Shown piece after piece: positions 34,252 through 42,442 of a stretch of DNA of 51,733 bases; the stretch's first letter is position 1, and the number at the start of each line of letters is the position of its first letter. Source of the DNA: JBOHTO01 sp050733695. Its GTDB lineage: Bacteria; Gemmatimonadota; Gemmatimonadetes; Gemmatimonadales; Gemmatimonadaceae. The stretch lies in the NCBI GenBank assembly GCA_050733695.1, contig JBOHTO010000077.1, positions 1-51,733 on the forward strand, given 5' to 3'. The translations under genes and the position numbers were made by a program. Under the pieces are notes generated by a model. That model worked only from the letters and a program-made list of their open reading frames with translations, did no database searches and had not been told where the DNA came from.

Positions 34252-34564
34252 ATTGGACTCCGAACCAGCCGGGAAGCGAGGGTTCGAACGACCCCCTGGG
34301 TGCGGCGGATGCAATGGCTGGACGTGCAGCCTCGGAGTGAAAGATATTCCCTGCCCGCAGGGAACGACACCTGAACACGGGGTCAGGTCTTGTTTTGCAA
34401 CATCGTTTGACTTCCGCAAGGCAATGAGCGAATGGGATTCCGGACGCCCGAAGCGTGTCGTGCTGAAGGCGATGGGAGAGTAGCATTGATCCGATGGTTG
34501 CCTTCCGCGGGTCAGGCGTGACGTATACATTACATCGCTTGATCGACCACCTCACCGGAGTGTG
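34252..34564. other. Divergent intergenic region with a dispersed repeat
   Basis: About 310 bp between the kinase and the acyl-CoA ligase. It contains the 19-nt repeat at 34379-34397. After it comes a plus-strand open stretch ending with a TAG at 34481, whose last part reads SEWDSGRPKRVVLKAMGE; this resembles a broken protein end but I cannot name it. TATACAT at 34524-34530 could be the -10 of the ligase gene, but no good -35 is at the right distance (TTGCCT at 34498 leaves 20 bp). Confidence 0.4.
34379..34397 (+). repeat. Dispersed 19-nt repeat, copy 1
   Basis: GGGGTCAGGTCTTGTTTTG, identical to 51708-51726. In both copies it is followed within a few bases by CATC. It is the only part of this gap with an exact copy elsewhere in the window that I could find. 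Confidence 0.7.
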
Positions 34565-36151
34565 ATGCCGACATCGTGGACGCTGGGACAGGTCTTCGCT
34601 GCGCGTGCCGCCGAGCATTCGGAGCGCCCGCTTGTCGTCGCCCGAGGCCGGTCGCTCACCTATGGCCAGGTGGATGCAAGGGCAGCCGCGCTGGCTGCCG
34701 CGCTGTCGGAGCTGGGCATCGGGGCGGGCGACCGAATCGCCATCAATCTTCCGAACTGGCCGGAGTGGATAGTCACGTTGATCGCGGGCGCGCGGCTCGG
34801 CGCCGTGATAGTGCCGGTCAATCCCGCGCTCAACTACCACGAGCTCAAGTATCAGCTCCGCCACGCCGAGGTCTCGGCCGTGGTTACAGCGGGGCGCTAT
34901 GGTGGGGAGGACTTCGTCCAGATATTCGAGGACCTCATCACCGAGCTGCCCGACCTGCAGTACATCGTCACGGTCGGGCAGGATGATCTCTGGTACGACG
35001 ACCGGATCTTCCAGTTCGAGGATCTGGTGTCGAGTGGGGAAGGAAGACCGGTGCCGGGGCCCGTTGGCATCGGAGATGAGTCGGATCTCGCGATCCTCTA
35101 CACCTCCGGCACGATGGGCAAGCCGAAGGGTGTGCGGCTGTCACACCGCACGGTTGTCGAGACAGCGGTGCGCACAGGCGAAGCGATCGAGCTGGTTCCG
35201 TGCGATCGCGTGCTCATGGCAGTGCCGCTGTTCGCCATCTTCGGCTTCAGCGTCGTCGCCGGTACGCTGGCGGCGGGCGCGACGATGGTGCTGCAGGAGG
35301 CATTCGACGCGACCGGCGCGATCCGGCTGATCGAGCAGGAAAGGGTGACCGTGATACACGGCATTCCGACGATGTACCAGTTGATCATGCGCGATGCGAC
35401 GTTCGATCCATCCCGCTTCCGCGATCTCCGAACCGGAATCATCGCAGGCGGCGCGGTACCGGATGCGTTGATCAGGCGCGTGCGACGCTGGTGCGACGTT
35501 CAGGTCGCCTACGGGCTTACCGAGACGGGGCCGACCGTCACGATCACCCGGTTCACGGACGCGCAGGAGAAGCGAACGAGCACCGTCGGACGCCCGCTCC
35601 CGGGCGTCGTCGTCAAGGCGGTGGACTTCGTGACCGGCGCGCTGCATGGGCCCGAAGCGGTGGGGGAGCTCGCCGTCAGAGGGCCGAATGTCATGCGCGG
35701 TTATGCCCGCATGCCCGGCGAAACGGCCCGGTCGTTCTCGCCGGAAGGATTCTTTCTCACTGGTGATCTTGGGATCATCGATGAGGAGGGCTATGTTCGA
35801 ATCGTGGGGCGCAGCAGGGAGACGATCGTCCGCAGCGGGTACCAGATATATCCGCGCGAGATCGAGGATCAGCTCCGTGCTCACCCCGCGGTGGACGATG
35901 TCTGCGTGATCGGTATCCCCCACGACATCCTGGGAGAGCTGGTGTGCGCGTGTGTCGTCCCTGTCGAAGGCGCGGTCATCACCGGACAGGAGATAAAGTC
36001 CTTCGCCCGTGACGTGATGGCCGACTACAGGATACCTGATCTCGTGCGCTTCTTCGATACCTTCCCCATGACCGGGAGCGGGAAGGTGAAGCGCCGGGAA
36101 CTCGAGCGCATGGTAGCGCTCGATCACACCGCGACTCCAGGAAGTTCATGA
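34565..36151 (+). CDS. AMP-forming acyl-CoA synthetase/ligase
   Basis: A 528-residue member of the ANL superfamily that would activate a carboxylic (probably fatty) acid via acyl-AMP to acyl-CoA. P-loop-like A3 motif LYTSGTMGKPKGV, A4 FAIFGF region, A5 VAYGLTETGPTVT, A7 FLTGDLGIIDEEG with the ribose-binding Asp, A8 hinge GRSRETIVRSGYQIYP and A10 Lys in TGSGKVKRREL. Substrate length cannot be read. ATG 34565 has CCGGAG 4 bp ahead; GTG 34562 is too close to it. The stop overlaps the NYN-LOTUS gene by 4 bp. Confidence 0.93.
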   Translation: MPTSWTLGQVFAARAAEHSERPLVVARGRSLTYGQVDARAAALAAALSELGIGAGDRIAINLPNWPEWIVTLIAGARLGAVIVPVNPALNYHELKYQLRHAEVSAVVTAGRYGGEDFVQIFEDLITELPDLQYIVTVGQDDLWYDDRIFQFEDLVSSGEGRPVPGPVGIGDESDLAILYTSGTMGKPKGVRLSHRTVVETAVRTGEAIELVPCDRVLMAVPLFAIFGFSVVAGTLAAGATMVLQEAFDATGAIRLIEQERVTVIHGIPTMYQLIMRDATFDPSRFRDLRTGIIAGGAVPDALIRRVRRWCDVQVAYGLTETGPTVTITRFTDAQEKRTSTVGRPLPGVVVKAVDFVTGALHGPEAVGELAVRGPNVMRGYARMPGETARSFSPEGFFLTGDLGIIDEEGYVRIVGRSRETIVRSGYQIYPREIEDQLRAHPAVDDVCVIGIPHDILGELVCACVVPVEGAVITGQEIKSFARDVMADYRIPDLVRFFDTFPMTGSGKVKRRELERMVALDHTATPGSS

Positions 36152-38109
36152 CACCTCGTACAACCCGGCACGCGCAGAGGCGCGCGCCAGTGACACCAAT
36201 CCACCGCGGACCGCAGGCCGCGCCGATAGGCGTTCCCCACGTGGGCCCGTCGGCGCCTCCCTTCCACCACGCTCCCAACGCCGCACTTCTCATCGACTTC
36301 GACAACGTCACGATGGGGATCCGCTCCGACCTCGGCCACGAGCTGCAGAATCTGCTCGGCAGCGACATCATAAAGGGCAAGGTGGCGGTGCAGCGCGCCT
36401 ACGCCGACTGGCGCCGCTACCCGCAGTACGTCGTCCGGCTCGCCGAGTCCTCCATAGACATGATCATGGCGACGGCGTACGGATCATCCAAGAAGAATGC
36501 GACAGACATCCGGCTCGCTGTCGACGCGATGGAGCTCGTCTTCACTCGGCCCGAGATCGGCACGTATATCCTGCTCTCCGGCGACTCGGATTTCTCCAGC
36601 CTTGTCCTCAAGCTCAAGGAGTACGGCAAGTATGTGATCGGAGTCGGTATCCGTGAATCCTCGAGCGACCTGCTCGTCATGAACTGCGACGAGTACTACA
36701 GCTACAACGCGCTCGCCGGCCTTGTGAAATCCTCGGAAGAGGAAGTCGTCAAGCGCGATCCGTGGGAGCTCGTCTCCGAAGCGATCGTGCGAATGAAGCG
36801 AAATGGCGACGTGATGCGGTCCGACCGGCTCAAGCAGGTGATGCAGGAGATCGACAGCACCTTCGACGAGAAGAATCTCGGCATCTCGAAATTTTCGAAG
36901 TTCTGCCTCGAGGCGGCGCAGCGGGGCCTGCTCGCCGTATCACGGCTGGAGAACGGTCAGTTCGAAGTGGACGTGCCGTCGGGCGGGGTCTCTGCTCCGA
37001 GGGCGGTTTCCGCGGCAGCCGCGCCCGCTTCGACTGGTGGCCGGCAGACGGCCCAGGACAGGCCGGCCCGGCCGCAGGAACGTTCGCAGGAACGTTCGCA
37101 GGAACGTTCGCAGCCGGCAGCCGCGATGGAGGGAGGGGAACCCGCACGCTCGCGGAGGGGCCGCCGCGGCGGGCGTGGCCGGGCTCGGGCGCGCGACGAG
37201 TCGTCTCGGATGGAGCGGGCTGATACCACTGCGGAAACGCTTGCAGCGGATGCGTCACATTCTCCTGCCGCCGGGTCCGTTGTGACGGACGTGATCCTTC
37301 CCCCCACGCCCATCACCGCCTCCGCCGCTGCGCGTTCGAGCACGCCGGCAGCGCCAACCGACGAGATCGGATTGACGGGAGAGCGGCTCACCCGCGACGA
37401 GGCGTTCGACCTGGTGCGCCGCGCTGTCGAAGTGCTCACCCGGGACGCCCACGAGTCGGTCCTCGCATCGGAAGTGCGCGCGAGCGCGTCGATGATCCTG
37501 GGGAGAGACAGCGAGAGTCTCAGTGAGCGCAATTTCACCCGGATCCTGCGCGATGCACACGATGCAGGGATGGTGGACCTGCGCCGGCGCGGCGATGACT
37601 TCGAAGTCGCGCGTGCGGCCGAAGTCGATTCGGTGGCCGATCAGCTCGAGCGTGCAGCGACGGCCGCTGCACCGCAGCGTTCCGGCGGCGGTACGGCCGC
37701 TGCGCCACCGCGCGGAATGGGTCCGCGCGGCGGCGGCGGACGCTCTGGTCGCGGGCGGCCCGGAATACGGCCCACGACACCACCACCGGAACTGTTCTCG
37801 GTGGGGATTGTCGACATATCTCCGCCGGTCGAGCCCCCCGAACGATTCACAGAGGGCGATCATGGCGCGTCGACGCCCGCCGCCACCGGCGTCCCGGCGA
37901 AGAAGTCCGCCGAGCGCGAGCGGGGGCGTGGTCGGAAACGGGCAGAGGGATCGAAAGCCGCCGCCACCGAGCGTAGCAATGGTGCGCAACCGGACTCGCC
38001 TGAAGCGGCTGAAGCGGCAGCTAAGCCAAAGGCGCGCCGCAAACGTTCTCGCAAGACAGCCAGTAGTCCCGCGAGCGGGACAGACGCGGAAGGTGGGGCG
38101 GCCGACTAG
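36148..38109 (+). CDS. NYN-domain ribonuclease with two LOTUS/OST-HTH domains and RGG-like tracts
   Basis: A 653-residue putative RNA-acting protein. The NYN (PIN-like) domain spans about 44-190, with acidic residues D50/D52 (LLIDFDNV), D120 (NATDIRLAVD) and D146/D148 (LLSGDSDFSSLV). An OST-HTH/LOTUS domain lies at about 204-277 (WELVSEAIVRMKRNGDVMRS, NLGISKFSKFC, FEVDVP). A long disordered Ala/Arg/Gly-rich linker has a tandem QERS repeat (310-322) and SRRGRRGGRGRARARD. A second LOTUS domain is at about 413-488 (FDLVRRAVEVL, FTRILRDAHDAGMVDL). A second RGG-like tract (525-540) and a Lys/Arg-rich tail follow. The domain set recalls eukaryotic MARF1; bacterial NYN-LOTUS proteins are known as a family, but their targets are not. 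Confidence 0.85.
   Translation: MTPRTTRHAQRRAPVTPIHRGPQAAPIGVPHVGPSAPPFHHAPNAALLIDFDNVTMGIRSDLGHELQNLLGSDIIKGKVAVQRAYADWRRYPQYVVRLAESSIDMIMATAYGSSKKNATDIRLAVDAMELVFTRPEIGTYILLSGDSDFSSLVLKLKEYGKYVIGVGIRESSSDLLVMNCDEYYSYNALAGLVKSSEEEVVKRDPWELVSEAIVRMKRNGDVMRSDRLKQVMQEIDSTFDEKNLGISKFSKFCLEAAQRGLLAVSRLENGQFEVDVPSGGVSAPRAVSAAAAPASTGGRQTAQDRPARPQERSQERSQERSQPAAAMEGGEPARSRRGRRGGRGRARARDESSRMERADTTAETLAADASHSPAAGSVVTDVILPPTPITASAAARSSTPAAPTDEIGLTGERLTRDEAFDLVRRAVEVLTRDAHESVLASEVRASASMILGRDSESLSERNFTRILRDAHDAGMVDLRRRGDDFEVARAAEVDSVADQLERAATAAAPQRSGGGTAAAPPRGMGPRGGGGRSGRGRPGIRPTTPPPELFSVGIVDISPPVEPPERFTEGDHGASTPAATGVPAKKSAERERGRGRKRAEGSKAAATERSNGAQPDSPEAAEAAAKPKARRKRSRKTASSPASGTDAEGGAAD
37075..37110 (+). 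repeat. Three tandem 12-bp units inside the NYN-LOTUS gene
   Basis: CAGGAACGTTCG three times in perfect copy, encoding repeated QERS in the disordered linker. The length keeps the frame, so copy number can vary without breaking the gene. Confidence 0.85.
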
Positions 38110-38716
38110 GGGGGAAGAGCGGGGCAGGACGCTCTCCCCGTCCTTCTTCGATCGTGAGACGGAGGTCGTCGCACGCGAGCTGCTGGGCGCCATCGTCGAG
38201 TGCAGGAGCGCGGCAGGCATCACGAGCGGCCGGATCGTTGAAGCCGAAGCATACCTCGGTGAGCATGACCGCGCGTGCCACGCCGCAGCGGGTCGTACCG
38301 CCCGTACGGGTCCGCTCTATGGCGCGCCAGGCACGAGCTACGTCTACTTCATCTACGGCATGCACTGGTGCTTCAATGCGGTGACGCGCCGGGAAGGACT
38401 GCCGAGCGCCGTTCTCGTCCGCGCGCTCGAACCGCTGGGCGGAGTTCCGCTCATGCGCTTGCGCCGGCCGCGCGCACTGCGCGACACGGAACTCGCGAAC
38501 GGTCCGGGCAAGCTGTGCCAGGCACTCGGAATCTCGCGCGAGCACAATGGACGATCGCTTCAGTCGGGTGCGGTGGTGATCCGCCGTGGCAGGCCGGTCC
38601 CCGACTGCGACGTCGTTGTCTCACCCAGAGTCGGTATCAGTCACGCCGCAGACTGGCCGCTGCGCTGGTACGTTCGGGGAAGTCCGTACGTGTCGAGATT
38701 GCCGGACAGGCGGTGA
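38093..38716 (+). CDS. DNA-3-methyladenine glycosylase (AAG/MPG family)
   Basis: A 207-residue base-excision repair enzyme that removes alkylated purines. Family marks are LSPSFFDRETEVVARELLGA, IVEAEAYLGEHDRACHA (catalytic Glu in EAEAY), RTGPLYGAPGTSYVYFIYGM, NAVTRREGLPSAVLVRALEP and ELANGPGKLCQALGI. GTG 38093 lies inside the end of the NYN-LOTUS gene (17-bp overlap) and gives the usual length; the long open frame upstream to 37523 is that gene in another frame. Confidence 0.92.
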   Translation: MGRPTRGEERGRTLSPSFFDRETEVVARELLGAIVECRSAAGITSGRIVEAEAYLGEHDRACHAAAGRTARTGPLYGAPGTSYVYFIYGMHWCFNAVTRREGLPSAVLVRALEPLGGVPLMRLRRPRALRDTELANGPGKLCQALGISREHNGRSLQSGAVVIRRGRPVPDCDVVVSPRVGISHAADWPLRWYVRGSPYVSRLPDRR

Positions 38717-38717
38717 G

Positions 38718-38737
38718 ACGGATCGGCACCGATCCGT
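38718..38737. terminator. Perfect palindrome between convergent genes, probable terminator
   Basis: ACGGATCGG-CA-CCGATCCGT, a 9-bp inverted repeat just after the glycosylase stop (38716) and 14 bp before the barrel-protein stop (38752). It is followed on the plus strand by TCTCATCC; no long T-run. It can work in both directions. Confidence 0.5.
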
Positions 38738-38751
38738 TCTCATCCGCCGCC

Positions 38752-39414
38752 TTACTGCGGTCTGTCGATGGACGTACCGACGTTGTAGCGAATTCCCGCC
38801 TCGAAGAAGTACGTCGAGCGCCGATTGAGAAGGAAATCGGATTCCGCGGGCATGTACGACGCCTGACCGAACACCGAGAAGCGGAGGAGCTGCGCCTGCG
38901 CGCCGACCATGAACGTCGCGGCCGCGCGCGTCTGCTGCTCGTCTATGATCTCCTCGACCGCCGCCTGCTGCGAGCCGCTCGAATAGCCGGTGACAGGAGT
39001 CACCTGTCGAATGAAGTTGAGCGAGATACCGATCCCGAAGTAGGGGCGAATGAATCCGAACTCGGCCGGGAAGCCAACAGCGAGCGCGGACAGCCGCCTC
39101 AGGTCACCGAGCCGGACCACCTGCTCACCTTCCACCGGATCCGGTACGGACGACGTGAAGTCGTCGTTGCTCCACGCCCCGAGGAACGTATGGTCGTAGC
39201 CGATGTACAACCCACCGCGAGTGCGCGTTATCAACCATTCCGCGCCGACGAGCGGAGCAGCCCCGTTGTCGGTGGATGTACCGACCACCGCCGTGCCGGC
39301 CTTCGCTCCCCAGAACCATGAGTCCCTGAAGAACCGGCCTTCCTGGGCGGTGGCGATCGCTGGCACAAGCGCCAGGAGCGCGAGCCCGGCCACCTGGCAT
39401 CGGATCGTCCGCAT
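38752..39414 (-). CDS. Small outer-membrane beta-barrel protein
   Basis: A 220-residue exported protein. A signal peptide ends at about residue 23 (PAIATAQ). The rest is alternating amphipathic strands with aromatic ends (WFWGAKAGTAVVG, GGLYIGYDHTFLGAW, IRPYFGIGISLNFI, FFEAGIRYNVG), as in OmpA/OmpW-size eight-stranded barrels. No specific family is recognised. It is 28 bp after the M14 peptidase gene in the same direction. Confidence 0.7.
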   Translation of the reverse strand: MRTIRCQVAGLALLALVPAIATAQEGRFFRDSWFWGAKAGTAVVGTSTDNGAAPLVGAEWLITRTRGGLYIGYDHTFLGAWSNDDFTSSVPDPVEGEQVVRLGDLRRLSALAVGFPAEFGFIRPYFGIGISLNFIRQVTPVTGYSSGSQQAAVEEIIDEQQTRAAATFMVGAQAQLLRFSVFGQASYMPAESDFLLNRRSTYFFEAGIRYNVGTSIDRPQ

Positions 39415-39442
39415 ACGTTGAACCTCGCTGGTGAGTGAGAGA

Positions 39443-42070
39443 TCAGCGCCTGGCGGCAGTGATCCCGCCGTCTATCAGCGCGTTGAAGAGCAACTTGAAC
39501 GTCCCGTACGACTGTCCCCGGTACTGCGGTCTGAATCCGAACAGGATCACGCGTCCCTCGCCAACCGGTACATCCACAGCCGCTGCCTTGCCTGCGATCT
39601 GCTGCGCTCCCTGCAGGTAACCGCTCATCAGGATGTCATCCGCATCGGCGGGATACCGGGCGATCACGCGCGCCGGTGAGGCCACCGGAACATCGAATGT
39701 CACCGAATTCGTGAAATAGACGGCTGCCGTGTCGGCCACACCGAAGCTGACCGGGTGCGAATCGTCGACGAGAATGCGGAAGATCGAACCGGGCGCGTAC
39801 AACGACTGTCCGTTCGCGTCCGTTGAATCGTCAGCGTTGCCGCGCGGCACCGTGATCGGCTCGACGGCAATGTCGAACCGTTCAGTCGCGAGCTCCGTCG
39901 AGCCGTCGAGCAGCACCAGCGTTCCGCCGGCGCGCACGAACTGCTCGATCTCCTCGAGACCGGCATCGCCGAGACCGCCGGCGTAGCGTTCCGGGACATC
40001 CTCGATGGACATCCCCTCGCGCATCGCCCGCAGGCTCATGTCTGGGACGAGGATAACGTCGAACTGGTCACGGAGGTTGCCCCGTTTCACGACCGAGTCG
40101 GTGAGCGACTCATATGGCAGCTCGAACTGCTCCAGAACGAACCGGGTCCAACCCTCGTCCATGCTGCCAGTCCACGGCTTGTAGAGGGCAACGCGCGGGA
40201 ATCGCCGAAGCACGGGTGCATCCGGAAGCCCCGCGGCGATCGCAGGCGTGGAGCATTCGCTCCTCCCCGCGTCCACGGCCGCCGGCAGCGGCCCTTCGAC
40301 AACGAATGTGCCGGCGGGCAGAGTGGCGCCGCCGGTGGTACGCACCGGAGATTGAGCGACGCGCACGCGCCCCCCGGCCTCGAGTGCGCGAGACAGGTTG
40401 ATGTACGAGTAACCACTCCGGGGATCGAGGGCGATGCGCCCGCGTGGTGCGTAGCGCGCCGAGATGCACGGATCGCCGGCGACTTCGACCGTCATCCCCT
40501 CTACCGGACGCATCGCGGCGAGCTCCAGCGGCGAGTCGATCGCGTCGACCCGAACACCCATCTGATACGACAGCGTCCATCCCGCCACGTCGTATGGCTG
40601 TTCCGGAGGTCCTCCGGGGTATTGCTCCATCCGCGGAAATTTCTGCGGCTCAAGGAGGTCCTTTGCGTATGCGCGGAATGGTTGCGCCATGGGCACCACG
40701 AAGGCACCGCTGTCGTAACGCATGCCGCCGGCCACGAACGGCGCGGTGGCGCGTGCGACGTCGAGACCGCCCACGCGAAGCACCTCGACCAGTCGCTCGA
40801 CGGCGTGGCGATCCGGCTGATCCGTCGGGATCACGTAGGCATATGGCGCTTCGGTCCGGCCACGGCGAATCGCTTCCTGACCCAGGTGCAGGAAGTTGCG
40901 CACATACTGCAGCCGCTGCTGCGAAAGCATCTTCACCAGTGCTTCCGAGGCGATCATCTCGTACTCGACGATGTCGCGCAGCGTCCAGCGGCCGCCCGGC
41001 CATGGGTTGGGGAAGTTCATCTGGCGCTGATACGTTGGCAGGCCACGTGAGTGTCCCCTGAGATCGTTCGAGTCCTGCGTGATCGGCGTCGCGATCCGCA
41101 CGCTCGCCGCCTCGGTGAGGATGCCGACCATGTTGTGTCGCGTCGGCGTCGAGCGCGCGCCGCCGTTCCACCAGAGGTCGTACGTGGAGCCATGCCCAAC
41201 ACCCGACTTGTTCTGTCCCTCGAGGGCGAGTGCCATCTCCGCGCCCACGTGTCCGATCGCGCGCACGATCAGCGGGTGGATGTTCGGATTGATCGGGTCC
41301 ACGAACGGCGGAACGAAGAGGCGCATTCCTCGATTCCCCATCTGATGAACGTCATAGAAGACCTCGGGGAACCAGTCGCGGTAAAGGAGGTCCGTGATGA
41401 GACGGGTTTCCTTCTGCGTGACCATGTACCAATCGCGATTGTTGTCGTGCCCGACGTAGTGATGGTAGAGCCATGGCATCGGCCCGCCCTCGTACTTCGT
41501 GCCGAGCCCATCGCGGTACCACTCCGTAACCATGAGCTGGCCGTCCGGGTTCGCCGACGGGATCAGCAGAACCACGACGTCCTCGAGCGCCCGCTGCAGC
41601 GTGTCATTCGTGGCGAGGCGCCACGCGAGCTCCATGGCCATCTGCGACGACGCAATCTCGGTCGAATGGATGTTGCAGTTGATGACAACGACTGCCGGCT
41701 GTGTGGCCACGATCGTACGCGCCTCGTCCGGGGTAATCGTGCGCGGATCGGCCAGCCGCACCTGCGCCCGCCGTATCGCTTCGAGCTTCCCCATGTTTGC
41801 AGGAGAGGAGATGGTGACGAGGACCAACGGAAGCCCGTTGGTCGTCGCGCCGAGCGTGTCCAGCTTGACGGCCGGCGACGACGTGGCGAGAGTACCGAAG
41901 TAGTCGACGATCTGCCCCCAGTCGGCTAGCGTGCGGTCGGCACCGATCTCGAAGCCCAGCGTTGTGCTCGGGTCGGGTAGCGACTGCGCGCGAGCGGCTG
42001 GCGGGCAGGCAGCAACGGACGCGACGGTGGCGGCGGTGGCGGCGATGGCGATCAGATGGATACGGTGCAT
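39443..42070 (-). CDS. Secreted M14-family zinc carboxypeptidase
   Basis: An 875-residue exported peptidase. A signal peptide ends near residue 29 (AARAQS). The M14 catalytic domain has NCNIHSTEIASSQ (zinc ligands H135, E138), PSANPDGQL, GHDNNRDWYMVTQKETR, VFYDVHQMG (third ligand H242) and the catalytic Glu in VGILTEAAS (E320). The C-terminal half contains a domain resembling class I glutamine-amidotransferase folds (VILVPDMSLRAM, FVRAGGTLVLLDGSTELA, ILFGFRPQYRGQS), which is common in the long secreted M14 proteins of this kind. ATG 42070 is chosen for the signal peptide; the frame upstream to 42565 lies over the divergent gene. Confidence 0.9.
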   Translation of the reverse strand: MHRIHLIAIAATAATVASVAACPPAARAQSLPDPSTTLGFEIGADRTLADWGQIVDYFGTLATSSPAVKLDTLGATTNGLPLVLVTISSPANMGKLEAIRRAQVRLADPRTITPDEARTIVATQPAVVVINCNIHSTEIASSQMAMELAWRLATNDTLQRALEDVVVLLIPSANPDGQLMVTEWYRDGLGTKYEGGPMPWLYHHYVGHDNNRDWYMVTQKETRLITDLLYRDWFPEVFYDVHQMGNRGMRLFVPPFVDPINPNIHPLIVRAIGHVGAEMALALEGQNKSGVGHGSTYDLWWNGGARSTPTRHNMVGILTEAASVRIATPITQDSNDLRGHSRGLPTYQRQMNFPNPWPGGRWTLRDIVEYEMIASEALVKMLSQQRLQYVRNFLHLGQEAIRRGRTEAPYAYVIPTDQPDRHAVERLVEVLRVGGLDVARATAPFVAGGMRYDSGAFVVPMAQPFRAYAKDLLEPQKFPRMEQYPGGPPEQPYDVAGWTLSYQMGVRVDAIDSPLELAAMRPVEGMTVEVAGDPCISARYAPRGRIALDPRSGYSYINLSRALEAGGRVRVAQSPVRTTGGATLPAGTFVVEGPLPAAVDAGRSECSTPAIAAGLPDAPVLRRFPRVALYKPWTGSMDEGWTRFVLEQFELPYESLTDSVVKRGNLRDQFDVILVPDMSLRAMREGMSIEDVPERYAGGLGDAGLEEIEQFVRAGGTLVLLDGSTELATERFDIAVEPITVPRGNADDSTDANGQSLYAPGSIFRILVDDSHPVSFGVADTAAVYFTNSVTFDVPVASPARVIARYPADADDILMSGYLQGAQQIAGKAAAVDVPVGEGRVILFGFRPQYRGQSYGTFKLLFNALIDGGITAARR

Positions 42071-42088
42071 GGCTCCAGTGAGTGAAAG

Positions 42089-42442
42089 GTGACGGTGGGC
42101 TTCGGCGAAAGTCGCATGGGCACGATTCCCCCCGGCGGCGAGCGCTTTCGAGCGACTGTATTCGGTACGGTCTTCGCCAGGCGTGCGTCGGTCGTGCACC
42201 GGCTGCACCCCGGCGATCGTCTCATTCTCGTGCCCGATCCGCCCGGCGTCGACGAGCCGAACGTCTGGGTGCACGCGCCTGGCGGGGATGTCGTCGGCCA
42301 TCTCTCGCCGCAGATCGGCGCCTGGCTCGTCCCCTGGATGCTCGACGGCGGTCGCTGCGGCGCCCACGTGGAGAAGGTGGGCTCCCCCGACGTCGCGAGC
42401 TGGCGCCGGCTCGTGATCACCGTGCACTGCGATCTCCGATGA
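42089..42442 (+). CDS. Small HIRAN-like protein
   Basis: A 117-residue protein in which the pattern RLHPGDRLILVPDPPGVDEPNV, then GGDVVGHLSPQIGAWLVPWM and a closing strand, resembles the HIRAN fold (beta strand, P-G-D/E turn, N/D-x-A/W-V strand, G-h-h-P/S, helix). HIRAN is known as a DNA-3'-end binding domain in HLTF and in stand-alone bacterial proteins. The similarity is by eye and not certain. GTG 42089 or ATG 42116 may be the start. Divergent from the M14 gene; its last 26 bp overlap the kbl 3' end. Confidence 0.5.
   Translation: MTVGFGESRMGTIPPGGERFRATVFGTVFARRASVVHRLHPGDRLILVPDPPGVDEPNVWVHAPGGDVVGHLSPQIGAWLVPWMLDGGRCGAHVEKVGSPDVASWRRLVITVHCDLR

Noticed and set aside
34398..34483. Coding end of a transposase next to the 19-nt repeat
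   Set aside because: The short reading frame has no recognisable transposase motif and no start; kept only as part of the repeat observation.
37075..37110. CRISPR-like repeat
   Set aside because: Three contiguous 12-bp units without spacers, inside a coding frame.
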